Below, one piece after another: positions 25,744 to 34,311 of a stretch of DNA of 64,000 nt. Position 1 is the stretch's first letter, and the number at the start of each line of letters is the position of its first letter. Below the pieces are notes generated by a model. It searched no databases and was not told the origin of the DNA. It was given only the letters and a program-made list of their open reading frames with translations. Source of the stretch: Leptolyngbya ohadii IS1. Lineage in GTDB: Bacteria; Cyanobacteriota; Cyanobacteriia; Elainellales; Elainellaceae. The stretch spans positions 75,083-139,082 of the forward strand of contig NZ_NKFP01000006.1 of assembly GCF_002215035.1 (NCBI RefSeq), written 5' to 3'. Made by a program: the position numbers and the translations under genes.

Positions 25744-27018
25744 ATGGAAGTTCTCCACCCGAAATCAACCCTCAAGCATTATTCGACGTTAACCGTACTG
25801 GGATTGCCCGCTCAGCAGGGCAGATGGCTTCTGATTCCGCTGGGCATGAGTGTTTTGCTTTGCTTAGGCACCGTCTATTCCTGGAGCATCTTCAGAAAAC
25901 CCCTGGAAGCCGAACTCAATATCACAGCCACGCAAAGCCTGTTGCCCTTCACCGTTGCCCTGGTCTTCTATGCTGCCCTGATGCCGATCGCTGGTTATTT
26001 GATTCCTCGATTAGGAACTCGCCGGATGACGATGATTGGCGGCGCGATCGTCGGACTAGGCTATATTCTTTCCAGCTTTGCCGCCCACATTGAAACCGTC
26101 ATTCTCACCTATGGCGTGATTGCCGGAACAGGCGTGGGGATCGCCTATGGGGTGCCAATGGTGGTCGTGTCTCGCTGGTTTCCCGACAAGAAAGGATTGG
26201 CGGTTGGCTTAACGATTATTGGCTTTGGGCTTTCGCCGCTGATTACCGCTCCTCTAGCAAATCAATTCATCGATGCCTACACCGTCCGTCCGACCCTGCG
26301 AATTCTGGGAATCGTCTTTACGGTGATTATTCTGACCGCCGCGATCGCCCTGAAACTGCCGCCAAAGGACTGGCAACCTCACACCAAATCCGCCGCTTCT
26401 CCCACTGCGCCAAACCCGACCTATCCGAGTAAGCTGCTGAAAAGCCGATCGTTTTACGGACTGTGGATCTGCTACGCGATCGGGACGTTGATTGGTTTGA
26501 GTGCGATCGGAATTTCGAGTCCAGTGGGGGAAGAGATTATTCAGATTGATCCCACCCTCGCCGCGAGCAGCGTCGCTTTGTTTGCTCTGTTTAATGGCAT
26601 CAGTCGTCCTTTGTTTGGCTGGCTCTCCGATCGGTTTAAACCTCACTATGTGGCGATCGCCTCTTACACGCTGATTTTGATTGCCTGCATTCTGATGGTG
26701 AATGCTCAGTCTGGGCAGGTTGCCACCTATCTCATCGCTTTCTGTCTCTTCTGGTTTTGCCTGGGGGGATGGCTGGCAATGGCTCCTACGACTACCCTGC
26801 GCTTCTTTAATCCCGATCGCTACGCCCAAAATTACGGCATCGTGTTTACGGCTTACGGCATTGGGGCGCTCATTGGCACCCTGGCAACCGGACGGATTCG
26901 CGATGGGTTTGGCAGCTATACCTATGTGTTTTATCTCATGGCTCTAATGGCGATCGTCGGAATTGTGGTTGCCAGTCTATTGCTCAAACGGGATAGCACT
27001 CCTGACCGTCTCTCCTAA
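25744..27018 (+). CDS. OFA-family major facilitator (oxalate/formate antiporter-like)
   Basis: A 12-helix transporter of the oxalate:formate antiporter family in the inner membrane. The 424-residue protein begins at ATG 25744; upstream in-frame extension runs through low-complexity repeats. Family stretches are CLGTVYSWSIFRKPLEAEL in helix 1, GTGVGIAYGVPMVVVSRWFPDKKGLAVGLT around helices 4-5, GISRPLFGWLSDRFKP, and GLGSY-like FGSYTYVFYLMALMAI near the end. Placed next to pflB, it may export formate or exchange a carboxylate; the substrate is inferred from context and family only. Confidence 0.88.
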   Translation: MEVLHPKSTLKHYSTLTVLGLPAQQGRWLLIPLGMSVLLCLGTVYSWSIFRKPLEAELNITATQSLLPFTVALVFYAALMPIAGYLIPRLGTRRMTMIGGAIVGLGYILSSFAAHIETVILTYGVIAGTGVGIAYGVPMVVVSRWFPDKKGLAVGLTIIGFGLSPLITAPLANQFIDAYTVRPTLRILGIVFTVIILTAAIALKLPPKDWQPHTKSAASPTAPNPTYPSKLLKSRSFYGLWICYAIGTLIGLSAIGISSPVGEEIIQIDPTLAASSVALFALFNGISRPLFGWLSDRFKPHYVAIASYTLILIACILMVNAQSGQVATYLIAFCLFWFCLGGWLAMAPTTTLRFFNPDRYAQNYGIVFTAYGIGALIGTLATGRIRDGFGSYTYVFYLMALMAIVGIVVASLLLKRDSTPDRLS

Positions 27019-27304
27019 CCGTCTCTCCTAACCGTTCCCAATGCCTTTAGCCAGACGACGATCGATTTTCGCTGAAATAACTGCAAAGATCCGTTGAACT
27101 CAGACCGATCGACAAACTTTAGATTTGTTTTGGCGCTATTGTTTAGCGGTATAGCATTCGCCAGTGATGGGCAAAATGATGGGCAAAGGGTGTGACGGTA
27201 AAGCCTACAGGCAGCTTCCTGCCCCATTTCCTCCAAGATTGCCCCGTCAAAAATTGCTATAGTTTTTACCGTTTAACAGTTCCGCTTAAACTGCAATCAA
27301 TCAA

Positions 27305-27841
27305 ATGGTAACTTTCTCAAATTCTCGCCTTTCCTTGCCTCAGTCGCCTGCTGTTCCGGCGTTTGCAGCAGAATCGAACCGGACTTCCGACTCGATCGAT
27401 CGCATCGGTTCAGTCTTTGTCAGACGGCAGCGCGCCGCAGACCAGGGCGGCAATTCCCTCGCCAATGCCGCTATCCTGATTCAAAACCGGGGCAAAAAGC
27501 AAATCTCCGATCGGGTGAACCGTCGCGATGTAGATTTTTATCGCGTTGACCTGACGACCGCCGCCAACATCAAGCTGAATTTCAGCAATCGATCGAATGC
27601 GACGATCGTGGGAAGACTGCTCGATGGTCAGGGACAATCCCTCTTCTATCAGGGACAGCAGCAAACCATTTCCTTCGCGCCTGATCTAAACTTCAGTAAA
27701 ACTCTCCGCAATATCGAACCTGGAATCTATTACATTCAGGTTTCTACCCGTAGCCGCGCCAATGCCCAATACAGGCTCACCCTCAACGTGAGTGACGCTG
27801 CTGCCCGACCCTCAACGCCCGACTGCGGCTGTGGTAGTTAA
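27305..27841 (+). CDS. PPC-like beta-sandwich domain protein
   Basis: A 178-residue protein with a domain resembling the bacterial pre-peptidase C-terminal (PPC) fold from about residue 70. It shows RRDVDFYRVDLTTAANIKLNF-like strands, RLLDGQGQSLFYQG, and GIYYIQVSTR followed by AQYRLTLNVS. The Cys pair at the end (DCGCGS) is unusual. No classical signal peptide is evident. Such small PPC proteins are common in cyanobacteria and are thought to bind or anchor surface proteins; the function here is unknown. It is convergent with the GH8 gene. Confidence 0.75.
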   Translation: MVTFSNSRLSLPQSPAVPAFAAESNRTSDSIDRIGSVFVRRQRAADQGGNSLANAAILIQNRGKKQISDRVNRRDVDFYRVDLTTAANIKLNFSNRSNATIVGRLLDGQGQSLFYQGQQQTISFAPDLNFSKTLRNIEPGIYYIQVSTRSRANAQYRLTLNVSDAAARPSTPDCGCGS

Positions 27842-27853
27842 TCAGCGATTTCA

Positions 27854-29176
27854 TTAGCGACTCCTCAACCAGCTTGCCGCCACCTCCCGATTCGGAAATA
27901 GCCCAAACCAGGCAAGATTCTGAACGTAGTAGGCAGAGTCGTTGTCCCAGATGCCGTTCCGGTAAGTGGACAGCAGCTTTTGCGATCGGATCTCATCCGC
28001 CAGGGCAGGGTCAATCAGCCGCATCGCCGGATACAGCATGGCGTACTGGCTGGTCGCCTCGTAGGACACCGTGGGATTTCCCTCCAGGTCGATCCTTGCC
28101 GCAATTCGACGGTTCGATCGCCACTGCTGCTGAAGCGGTCTTAAATGTTCGCGCAGGTAAGCAACGGCTCGCGGCTCGTTAAACCAGGTCGCATCCAGCG
28201 CCACCCGCCACCAGACCCGAAAGGCATCAAAACTATAGACCGATCGCAAATTCGTTTCCTGCGCCAGACTCTCATCGATCGGCTCATAGGCTCCGGTGGT
28301 CAGGTTCAGCACGACCCAATCGCTCGGCAGTCCAGCTTCCGACAGGGCAGCGGAGTCCTCTAAAAGCCGATAGCTGCTCTCCACCAAACTCATCCAGTCC
28401 CGCCCCGGATCGACCTGGGCAAACAGACGAAAAGCATAGGGTGCCCCATAGGACGGATTCAGGATCACGCGATCGGGCTGGGGCTGAAAGGAGGCGATCG
28501 GACCCGGAAGTAAATGCCGCATTGGGGCGCTGGAATTCACGACGATCGTTGAACTCTCCCAGATGTCTTTCAGCTTCGCCTGTGCCAGCGTCAGGTATTC
28601 CGGGCGGTTCCACCGACGCGCCGCTAAAATCAACGCCGTAGCCGCATCAATATCCGCATCGCTGGCAAAGTTGCTGTCCAGAATGCCCCACTCGCCCTTA
28701 TCATCTCCCTGGTCGTTTTGCCCCCATTTCCACGCCCACAGCCGATCGCGAAGCTGATTGCCATCCCGCCGCTGAAGATTTTGCTCTGCCCATTGCAGCG
28801 TTAACGCAAAGGTCGCGGGATCATTTGCCAGCACCGATCGCAGCATGGCGTAAGCCTGCCCTTCAGAAACAGTTCGCCCATTTGCTTCCCAGTCGATCAC
28901 TCGTCCATCTGCCTGAATAAATCGCTGCTTGTAAGCCGTCCAGCTCTGGCGCAGCAGCTCGGAGGTCGTGGGCGTGGTTTGGGCAGCAATCCGCTGGGAA
29001 ATTATTGGGGGGATCGGTTGGGAGATCGGTTGGGAGATCATTTGGGGGGCAATTCCCCCCTTGCGGGAGAACTGCGAAGCACCCGGCTTTTCGCCGCTAC
29101 TGCGGGTTCCCAGCGCAAGACTCACAGAAGACAGAAGCAAGACGATCGGCAAAGCTAGCAGGAGGGAAATGGGCAT
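27854..29176 (-). CDS. glycoside hydrolase family 8 (endoglucanase/BcsZ-like)
   Basis: A secreted or periplasmic glycosidase of family GH8, which cleaves beta-1,4-glucan or related chains. The 440-residue protein has a signal peptide (LLLALPIVLLLSSVSLALG), a Pro/Ile/Ser-rich linker with repeats (QPISQPIPPI), and a catalytic (alpha/alpha)6 barrel. The acid catalyst is Glu105 in TVSEGQAYAML and the conserved SDADIDAATAL (about 172-182) holds the base/Asp motif. In other bacteria such enzymes accompany cellulose synthases, but no bcs gene is near. It is divergent from ftsQ. Confidence 0.88.
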   Translation of the reverse strand: MPISLLLALPIVLLLSSVSLALGTRSSGEKPGASQFSRKGGIAPQMISQPISQPIPPIISQRIAAQTTPTTSELLRQSWTAYKQRFIQADGRVIDWEANGRTVSEGQAYAMLRSVLANDPATFALTLQWAEQNLQRRDGNQLRDRLWAWKWGQNDQGDDKGEWGILDSNFASDADIDAATALILAARRWNRPEYLTLAQAKLKDIWESSTIVVNSSAPMRHLLPGPIASFQPQPDRVILNPSYGAPYAFRLFAQVDPGRDWMSLVESSYRLLEDSAALSEAGLPSDWVVLNLTTGAYEPIDESLAQETNLRSVYSFDAFRVWWRVALDATWFNEPRAVAYLREHLRPLQQQWRSNRRIAARIDLEGNPTVSYEATSQYAMLYPAMRLIDPALADEIRSQKLLSTYRNGIWDNDSAYYVQNLAWFGLFPNREVAASWLRSR

Positions 29177-29355
29177 TGGGCTGTCTCAATCCACTCAACT
29201 TCTAGAAATGACTCCATTTTTCCGGGCGCAGCAGGAATAAATCCGTAAAAGTTGCATGAAGATTCGCCAAGAAGATTCGCTACAATAAACCGTTATTTTC
29301 CGACCGTCCTTCCCGGACGCAATGCCCCCACTTCTGCCCAGGTCGCGACCCACCT

Positions 29356-30438
29356 ATGCGCCAAATGCACTCTGTATCTTCAGCTCAAATTGCGGCTCGT
29401 CGGCGCAAACTGCGACACCAGCGGCGCTTGCAGGTCTTTCGCGTGAGCTGGCAACTGCTCATGGTGGGCGGACTCACTGCCGGACTGATTTGGGTTGTTT
29501 CCCTGCCCGATTGGATGCTCCGCAGCGCCTCCCAGGTCAAAGTCGAGGGCAACGAGTCCCTTTCGGCGGAAACCATTCGCGGTCTGCTGCCGATCGCCTA
29601 CCCCCAGTTTCTCCTGACGCTCAAACCCCAGTCGATCGTGAACCAGCTAGAGTTGCAGGCACCGATCGCCGAAGCCACCGTGACCCGCCGCCTGTTTCCC
29701 CCCGGTCTGACGATTCGGATTCAGGAGCGCAATCCTGTGGCGATCGTGTATGGCGGTTCGGTTAATTCAGGAATAGCCGCTAGTTCTACAAATCCGGCAA
29801 ATCCGGGCAGCACTCCAGCCCCTATTCCAAACTCAATTCCAGGCTCTCCAGCCCCAGGGTCTTCAGCCGAACTGAAGCCAACCACCTTTCTCGACGAGCG
29901 CGGCACGGTGATTCCCTACGACAAATATATGGCGCTGCGCGGATCGCGTCCTTTGCCCACCCTGAAGGTGATCGGCATTCAGCAGGATCAGCAGCGCAAG
30001 GATTGGGCGGTTCTCTATCAGCAGGTCAGCCAGAGTCCGGTGAAGGTGTTTGAGATCGACTGGCGCGAACCCGGCAATATGATTCTCCGAACTGAAATGG
30101 GCACAGTGCATCTGGGCGCCTACGGATCGCAGTTTTCCAAGCAGCTCCAAACCCTCGATCGAATGCGCTATCTCAGCCAAAAAATTGAAGTGGGCGACAT
30201 TGCCTATATTGATCTGAGAAATCCAGATATGCCGCGCATCGAAACCACGCAGGTCGTTTCCCCCATTCCCGAACCTGTGGTTCAGCCCGACGCAGATGCA
30301 GATCCCGATGGAAGTCTCGATGCGAGTCCCAATGAAAGTCCTGATGAAAGTTCCAATGAAAGCCCCACAGTTTCCGATCAAACGACGATCGAACCCGCTG
30401 CCGCAGGGGATCAAACTGAATTGCCGGATTCCGATTAA
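29356..30438 (+). CDS. ftsQ: cell division protein FtsQ/DivIB-like
   Basis: A bitopic divisome protein with a POTRA domain. The 360-residue protein has a basic N-terminus (AARRRKLRHQRR), a membrane helix (about 33-52, QLLMVGGLTAGLIWVVSLP), a POTRA domain (about 58-120, KVEGNESLSAETIRGLLPIA), the linked FtsQ/DivIB domain with ISYPDL-like segments, and a Pro/Asp/Ser-rich tail (SPNESPDESSNESPTVSD). It has an unusual Asn/Pro/Ser-rich insert at about 140-175. ftsZ follows 317 bp downstream, as in cyanobacteria generally. The assignment is strengthened by the neighbour. Confidence 0.9.
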   Translation: MRQMHSVSSAQIAARRRKLRHQRRLQVFRVSWQLLMVGGLTAGLIWVVSLPDWMLRSASQVKVEGNESLSAETIRGLLPIAYPQFLLTLKPQSIVNQLELQAPIAEATVTRRLFPPGLTIRIQERNPVAIVYGGSVNSGIAASSTNPANPGSTPAPIPNSIPGSPAPGSSAELKPTTFLDERGTVIPYDKYMALRGSRPLPTLKVIGIQQDQQRKDWAVLYQQVSQSPVKVFEIDWREPGNMILRTEMGTVHLGAYGSQFSKQLQTLDRMRYLSQKIEVGDIAYIDLRNPDMPRIETTQVVSPIPEPVVQPDADADPDGSLDASPNESPDESSNESPTVSDQTTIEPAAAGDQTELPDSD

Positions 30439-30474
30439 ACTTTGGTTTTAAAGGAGCAGCCCTGGAGGATAGAC

Positions 30475-30540
30475 ATGACCGCAAAACCCACAGCAAAATT
30501 AGCGCGATCGCTATCTGAAAAAATTCCGTTTTTTGACTGA
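30475..30540 (+). CDS. possible 21-residue peptide between ftsQ and ftsZ
   Basis: An ATG at 30475 with a very good ribosome-binding stretch (GGAGGATAGAC) opens a 22-codon frame ending TGA. The peptide begins MTAKPTAKLARSLSEK. The strong Shine-Dalgarno suggests translation, perhaps as a leader peptide; no homology was recognised. Confidence 0.35.
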   Translation: MTAKPTAKLARSLSEKIPFFD

Positions 30541-30755
30541 AATCCCTTCAATCAGGCAGTAATTTATGGTGCAGTGAACTCTTTCATAAAAGTTAACTCA
30601 ATCATTTGACACCTGTTTCGCTGCTGTTCGGCGATTTCTTCTACAATGCAGTGCAAACCCAGATTCAAATTTGGTTTTTCCTGCGACTTACCCTATATTT
30701 ATCTAGAGTCATCCTGCCCTCCAACGCCTTTGAATCTCACCTTATCTAAAGTCCA

Positions 30756-32048
30756 ATGACATTTAATAGTAGATTAGAAAATAACCATCCAGACTTCCCT
30801 GACGGCAATCAGGGTAACTTTGCAATTCCCATGAACTCATCGAACCCCTTTAGCGCAAACTCTGGGGTACACTTGGGACAACGTGATGTCAAAGGCGCAC
30901 TGGGAGAGGAAACCAGGAGTGGAGAAATTGTGCCAAGCAGCGTAGCCAGCATTAAGGTAATTGGCGTGGGCGGCGGCGGCTGTAATGCCGTGAACCGTAT
31001 GATTGCCAGCGGAGTCAGCGGTGTGGAGTTCTGGACGATCAATACTGATGCCCAGGCACTCACCAAGGCGTCTTCTACAAACTGTCTGCAAATCGGGCAG
31101 AAGCTCACGCGTGGTCTAGGGGCGGGTGGTAATCCGGCGATCGGGCAAAAGGCGGCGGAAGAATCCCGCGATGAGATTGCGGCAGCATTGGAACACGCAG
31201 ATCTGGTCTTTATTACGGCAGGCATGGGCGGCGGTACGGGTACGGGGGCTGCGCCGATCGTCGCTGAGGTGGCAAAAGAGGTAGGGGCTCTAACCGTGGG
31301 TGTTATCACCCGTCCATTTACCTTTGAGGGCAAGCGGCGGACGAATCAGGCAGATGAGGGGATTTCTGCGCTGCAAACCCGCGTCGATACGCTGATCATG
31401 ATCCCGAACGACAAGCTGCTGACCGTCATCTCGGAGCAAACGCCGGTTCAGGAAGCGTTCCGCGTAGCAGACGACATTCTGCGCCAGGGCGTGCAGGGCA
31501 TCTCGGATATCATTACCATTCCCGGTCTGGTGAACGTAGACTTTGCCGATGTGCGGGCAGTGATGGCAGATGCAGGTTCAGCGCTGATGGGAATTGGGGT
31601 CGGGTCGGGCAAGTCTAGAGCCAGGGAAGCGGCAACAACCGCCATTTCCTCTCCGCTGCTGGAATCCTCGATCGAAGGCGCAAAGGGCGTGGTTTTCAAT
31701 ATCACGGGCGGTTACGATCTCACCCTGCACGAGGTCAATGCGGCAGCAGAGATTATCTACGAAGCGGTTGATCCCAACGCCAATATCATCTTTGGGGCAG
31801 TGCTAGAAGAGCAGCTTCAGGGCGAGGTGCGGATCACGGTGATTGCCACCGGATTCTCGACGGAACCCCAGGCACAACAGCCTGCCCAGGCAACCAGGGT
31901 ATCTCCCCTCAAACGGACGCCGCCCGCTCCCCCAACAACGATGACTCCCCCACCGCAGCCCCTGCCGCCCACCACTTCGGAGCCGCGCAACAAGCCGGGA
32001 CTCGACATTCCTGAGTTTCTTCAGCGTCGCCGCCCGCCCAAATACTAG
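30756..32048 (+). CDS. ftsZ: cell division GTPase FtsZ
   Basis: The tubulin-like GTPase that forms the Z ring. The 430-residue protein has the GTP-binding motif GGGTGTG (about 158-164, [13 protein letters not shown]), [29 protein letters not shown] and the T7 loop [11 protein letters not shown]. It has an N-terminal extension (about 60 residues) before the conserved core, common in cyanobacterial FtsZ. A Pro/Thr-rich linker precedes the conserved C-terminal peptide [12 protein letters not shown] that binds FtsA/SepF-like partners. The EamA gene follows 16 bp later and could be co-transcribed. Confidence 0.98.
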   Translation: MTFNSRLENNHPDFPDGNQGNFAIPMNSSNPFSANSGVHLGQRDVKGALGEETRSGEIVPSSVASIKVIGVGGGGCNAVNRMIASGVSGVEFWTINTDAQALTKASSTNCLQIGQKLTRGLGAGGNPAIGQKAAEESRDEIAAALEHADLVFITAGMGGGTGTGAAPIVAEVAKEVGALTVGVITRPFTFEGKRRTNQADEGISALQTRVDTLIMIPNDKLLTVISEQTPVQEAFRVADDILRQGVQGISDIITIPGLVNVDFADVRAVMADAGSALMGIGVGSGKSRAREAATTAISSPLLESSIEGAKGVVFNITGGYDLTLHEVNAAAEIIYEAVDPNANIIFGAVLEEQLQGEVRITVIATGFSTEPQAQQPAQATRVSPLKRTPPAPPTTMTPPPQPLPPTTSEPRNKPGLDIPEFLQRRRPPKY

Positions 32049-32064
32049 GTCAGGTCAACCCTAA

Positions 32065-33033
32065 ATGACCCTTTTGGCGCGTCCTTCGCCCTGGAAAATT
32101 GGGTTAATTCTTGCTGTAGGTGTGCTGTCTGTTTCCGCAGCGGCAATTTTCATTCGGCTCGCGTTTCAGGCGGCAGGGGAATCCGGTGTGGGGTTCAGTC
32201 TGGTGTTGGCGGCAAGTCGGCTGACGATCGCCTCACTGATTCTATCCCCCACCTGGCGAAACTTTGGGCGGAACTTTAAGCGGAACTCTGGGCAAAACTC
32301 TGGGCAAAACTCTGTCGGACTCCAGCCTTCCCGGCGCAGCTATACCTTGTCGATCGCCGCAGGTGTCTTTCTGGCAATTCACTTTGCCACCTGGATCACG
32401 TCCCTTTCGTTCACGTCGATCGCCGCTTCGGCAACCCTGGTGACGACGAATCCAGTTTGGGTAGCGCTGCTGTCCTGGCTGTGGCTAAAGGAAAAGCCGA
32501 GCAGGATGACGATCGCCGGAATTGTCATAACGCTGCTGGGGAGCGGGCTGGTGGCGCTGGGCGGAGATTCGATAACCGCAGGCAGCAATCCGCTGTTGGG
32601 CAATTCCTTAGCGCTGGTTGGCTCCTGGGCAGTCAGCCTCTACTTTCTGCTGGGACGGGAAGCCCAGCGTCAGGGGCTTACGATCGGCAATCACCTCGTC
32701 CTCACCTACACCACAGCCGCCCTGGTTCTTCTGCCCCTCCCTCTGATGTTTGGCGCAGGCTATACGGGCTATGCCTCTGCCGTTTATGGCTATATTCTGC
32801 TGATTGCCCTGTTCCCGCAGCTGATTGGGCACAGCAGCCTCAATTGGGCAGTGCGATGGGTATCGCCAACGCTGGTGACGCTGACAATTCTGGCAGAACC
32901 CGTAGGCTCCAGTTTGTTAGGGGCGATCGTGTTTCGGGAGAATCCCGGCTGGACGGTGATATTTGGGGCGATCGTGATTTTGAGTGGGGTGGCGATCGCC
33001 GCTTTGGGTTCCCGATCGGATTCGCTTCAGTAA
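32065..33033 (+). CDS. EamA/DMT-family permease
   Basis: A 10-helix drug/metabolite transporter of the EamA (RhaT) type in the inner membrane. The 322-residue protein has two EamA repeats: the first runs from about 10 to 155 and ends in the TTNPVWVALLSWLWLKEKPS motif, the second from about 170 to 305 with the counterpart LTILAEPVGSSLLGAIVFRENP. The Asn/Gly/Gln-rich run at about residue 70-90 is low complexity. The substrate is unknown. It is 16 bp downstream of ftsZ and 8 bp from the convergent galE. Confidence 0.88.
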   Translation: MTLLARPSPWKIGLILAVGVLSVSAAAIFIRLAFQAAGESGVGFSLVLAASRLTIASLILSPTWRNFGRNFKRNSGQNSGQNSVGLQPSRRSYTLSIAAGVFLAIHFATWITSLSFTSIAASATLVTTNPVWVALLSWLWLKEKPSRMTIAGIVITLLGSGLVALGGDSITAGSNPLLGNSLALVGSWAVSLYFLLGREAQRQGLTIGNHLVLTYTTAALVLLPLPLMFGAGYTGYASAVYGYILLIALFPQLIGHSSLNWAVRWVSPTLVTLTILAEPVGSSLLGAIVFRENPGWTVIFGAIVILSGVAIAALGSRSDSLQ

Positions 33034-33041
33034 GACCTCAG

Positions 33042-34061
33042 TTAGACCAGATGGCGACGCTGATGCCAGTTCCACGCATCGCGAATGATCTGGTGAATGT
33101 CGGCGTGCTGCGGTTTCCAGCCCAGGATTTCCTTTGCCTTGCCGCTGCTGCCGATCAGGGCAGGGGGATCACCGGCGCGACGATCGCATTCCACGACTTT
33201 GATTTCCCGTCCGGTCACTTCCCGGGCGGCGTCGATAATTTGTTTCACAGAAAAACCGCTGCCGTTGCCCAGGTTAAATTTCTCGCTGGGGTTGTCCTGC
33301 ATCAGGTAATCCAGTCCCAGAACGTGGGCAGAAGCCAGATCCGTGACGTGAATATAGTCGCGAATACAGGTTCCGTCCTCTGTCGGGTAGTCTGTCCCAA
33401 AGACGGAGATCGAATCGCGCTTGCCGAGTGCCGTCAGCAGCACCAGGGGGATCAGGTGGGTTTCCGGCTGGTGATCTTCGCCCAGTCGTCCTTCCGAATC
33501 AGCGCCAGCCGCATTAAAGTAGCGGAAACAGACTGACTTCAGCCCGTATGCCACATCAAAGTCCGCCAGAATCCGCTCCACCATCAGCTTGGTTGCCCCG
33601 TAGGGGTTAATCGGATCTTGGGGATGATCTTCTGGAATTGGGACGGTCTTGGGCACGCCGTAGGTGGCACAGGTCGAGGAGAAGACAAACTTTTTGATAT
33701 TGGCAGCAACCATTGCCTCCAGCAGTCTCAGCGTCCCGACCACGTTATTCTCGTAGTATTTTGCCGGATCGGTCACGGACTCGCCTACATAGGCATAGGC
33801 GGCGAAGTGCATCACGGCAGCAATCTCGCGGCTGGCAAACAGCTGATCCAGCAGGGCACGATCGTTTGTATCGCCCACCACTAACTCAACCTTCAGCACA
33901 TCCTCCACCAGTTCTCGGTGTCCATACACCAGGTTGTCCAGCACGATCACGCCGTAGCCTGCCTGCTGAAGTGCCAGCACCGCATGGGAGCCGATGTAGC
34001 CCGCACCCCCTGTGACTAAAACAGTTGGTTTTGTTGGTGACACGCTCCTACCCTCCTGCAT
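33042..34061 (-). CDS. galE: UDP-glucose 4-epimerase
   Basis: Interconverts UDP-glucose and UDP-galactose for envelope polysaccharides and lipids. The 339-residue extended SDR protein has the NAD-binding TGGAGYIGSH near residue 16, and the active-site pair STCATYG with PYGATKLMVERIL (catalytic Tyr and Lys). DGTCIRDYIHVTDLA is a GalE hallmark. Length is standard. It is divergent from cobB, with a 250-bp gap that carries direct repeats. Confidence 0.96.
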   Translation of the reverse strand: MQEGRSVSPTKPTVLVTGGAGYIGSHAVLALQQAGYGVIVLDNLVYGHRELVEDVLKVELVVGDTNDRALLDQLFASREIAAVMHFAAYAYVGESVTDPAKYYENNVVGTLRLLEAMVAANIKKFVFSSTCATYGVPKTVPIPEDHPQDPINPYGATKLMVERILADFDVAYGLKSVCFRYFNAAGADSEGRLGEDHQPETHLIPLVLLTALGKRDSISVFGTDYPTEDGTCIRDYIHVTDLASAHVLGLDYLMQDNPSEKFNLGNGSGFSVKQIIDAAREVTGREIKVVECDRRAGDPPALIGSSGKAKEILGWKPQHADIHQIIRDAWNWHQRRHLV

Positions 34062-34209
34062 AATTACCTACTCCACCATACCGACTTTCATCATTCGATC
34101 GCCTCTTTCCTGGGTCGCTTGATTTTTTCTTTATGAAACACCAAATCGGGAAAGATCGCTTTGGGGTAGGCTTTTTGGCAAGATGGAGGCACATCGACAA
34201 ATCAACCAA

Positions 34210-34290
34210 TCCTCAAATAATCCTCAAATAATTCTCAAATAGTTTTCAAGCATAGATAATTCTCAGACATTCAGAGAATCCTCAGACGTT
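34210..34290 (+). promoter_or_regulatory. four tandem 11-bp repeats before cobB
   Basis: TCCTCAAATAA (34210-34220), TCCTCAAATAA (34221-34231), TTCTCAAATAG (34232-34242) and TTTTCAAGCAT (34243-34253) follow each other with an exact 11-bp period. Two related units, TCTCAGACATT (34261) and CCTCAGACGTT (34280), lie closer to the start codon. An 11-bp period is typical of operators for OmpR/PhoB-type response regulators. The exact regulator is unknown, and galE on the other side could equally be the target. Confidence 0.5.
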
Positions 34291-34311
34291 GCGATAGGCA
34301 GGACACAGAGA

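Noticed and set aside
32457-33536. A 359-codon plus-strand frame across the EamA and galE genes
   Set aside because: It runs through two real genes in other frames, in one case antisense, with no family features.
34062-34311. A cobalamin riboswitch before cobB
   Set aside because: No B12-box-like sequence or long structured leader was seen; the region holds short direct repeats instead.
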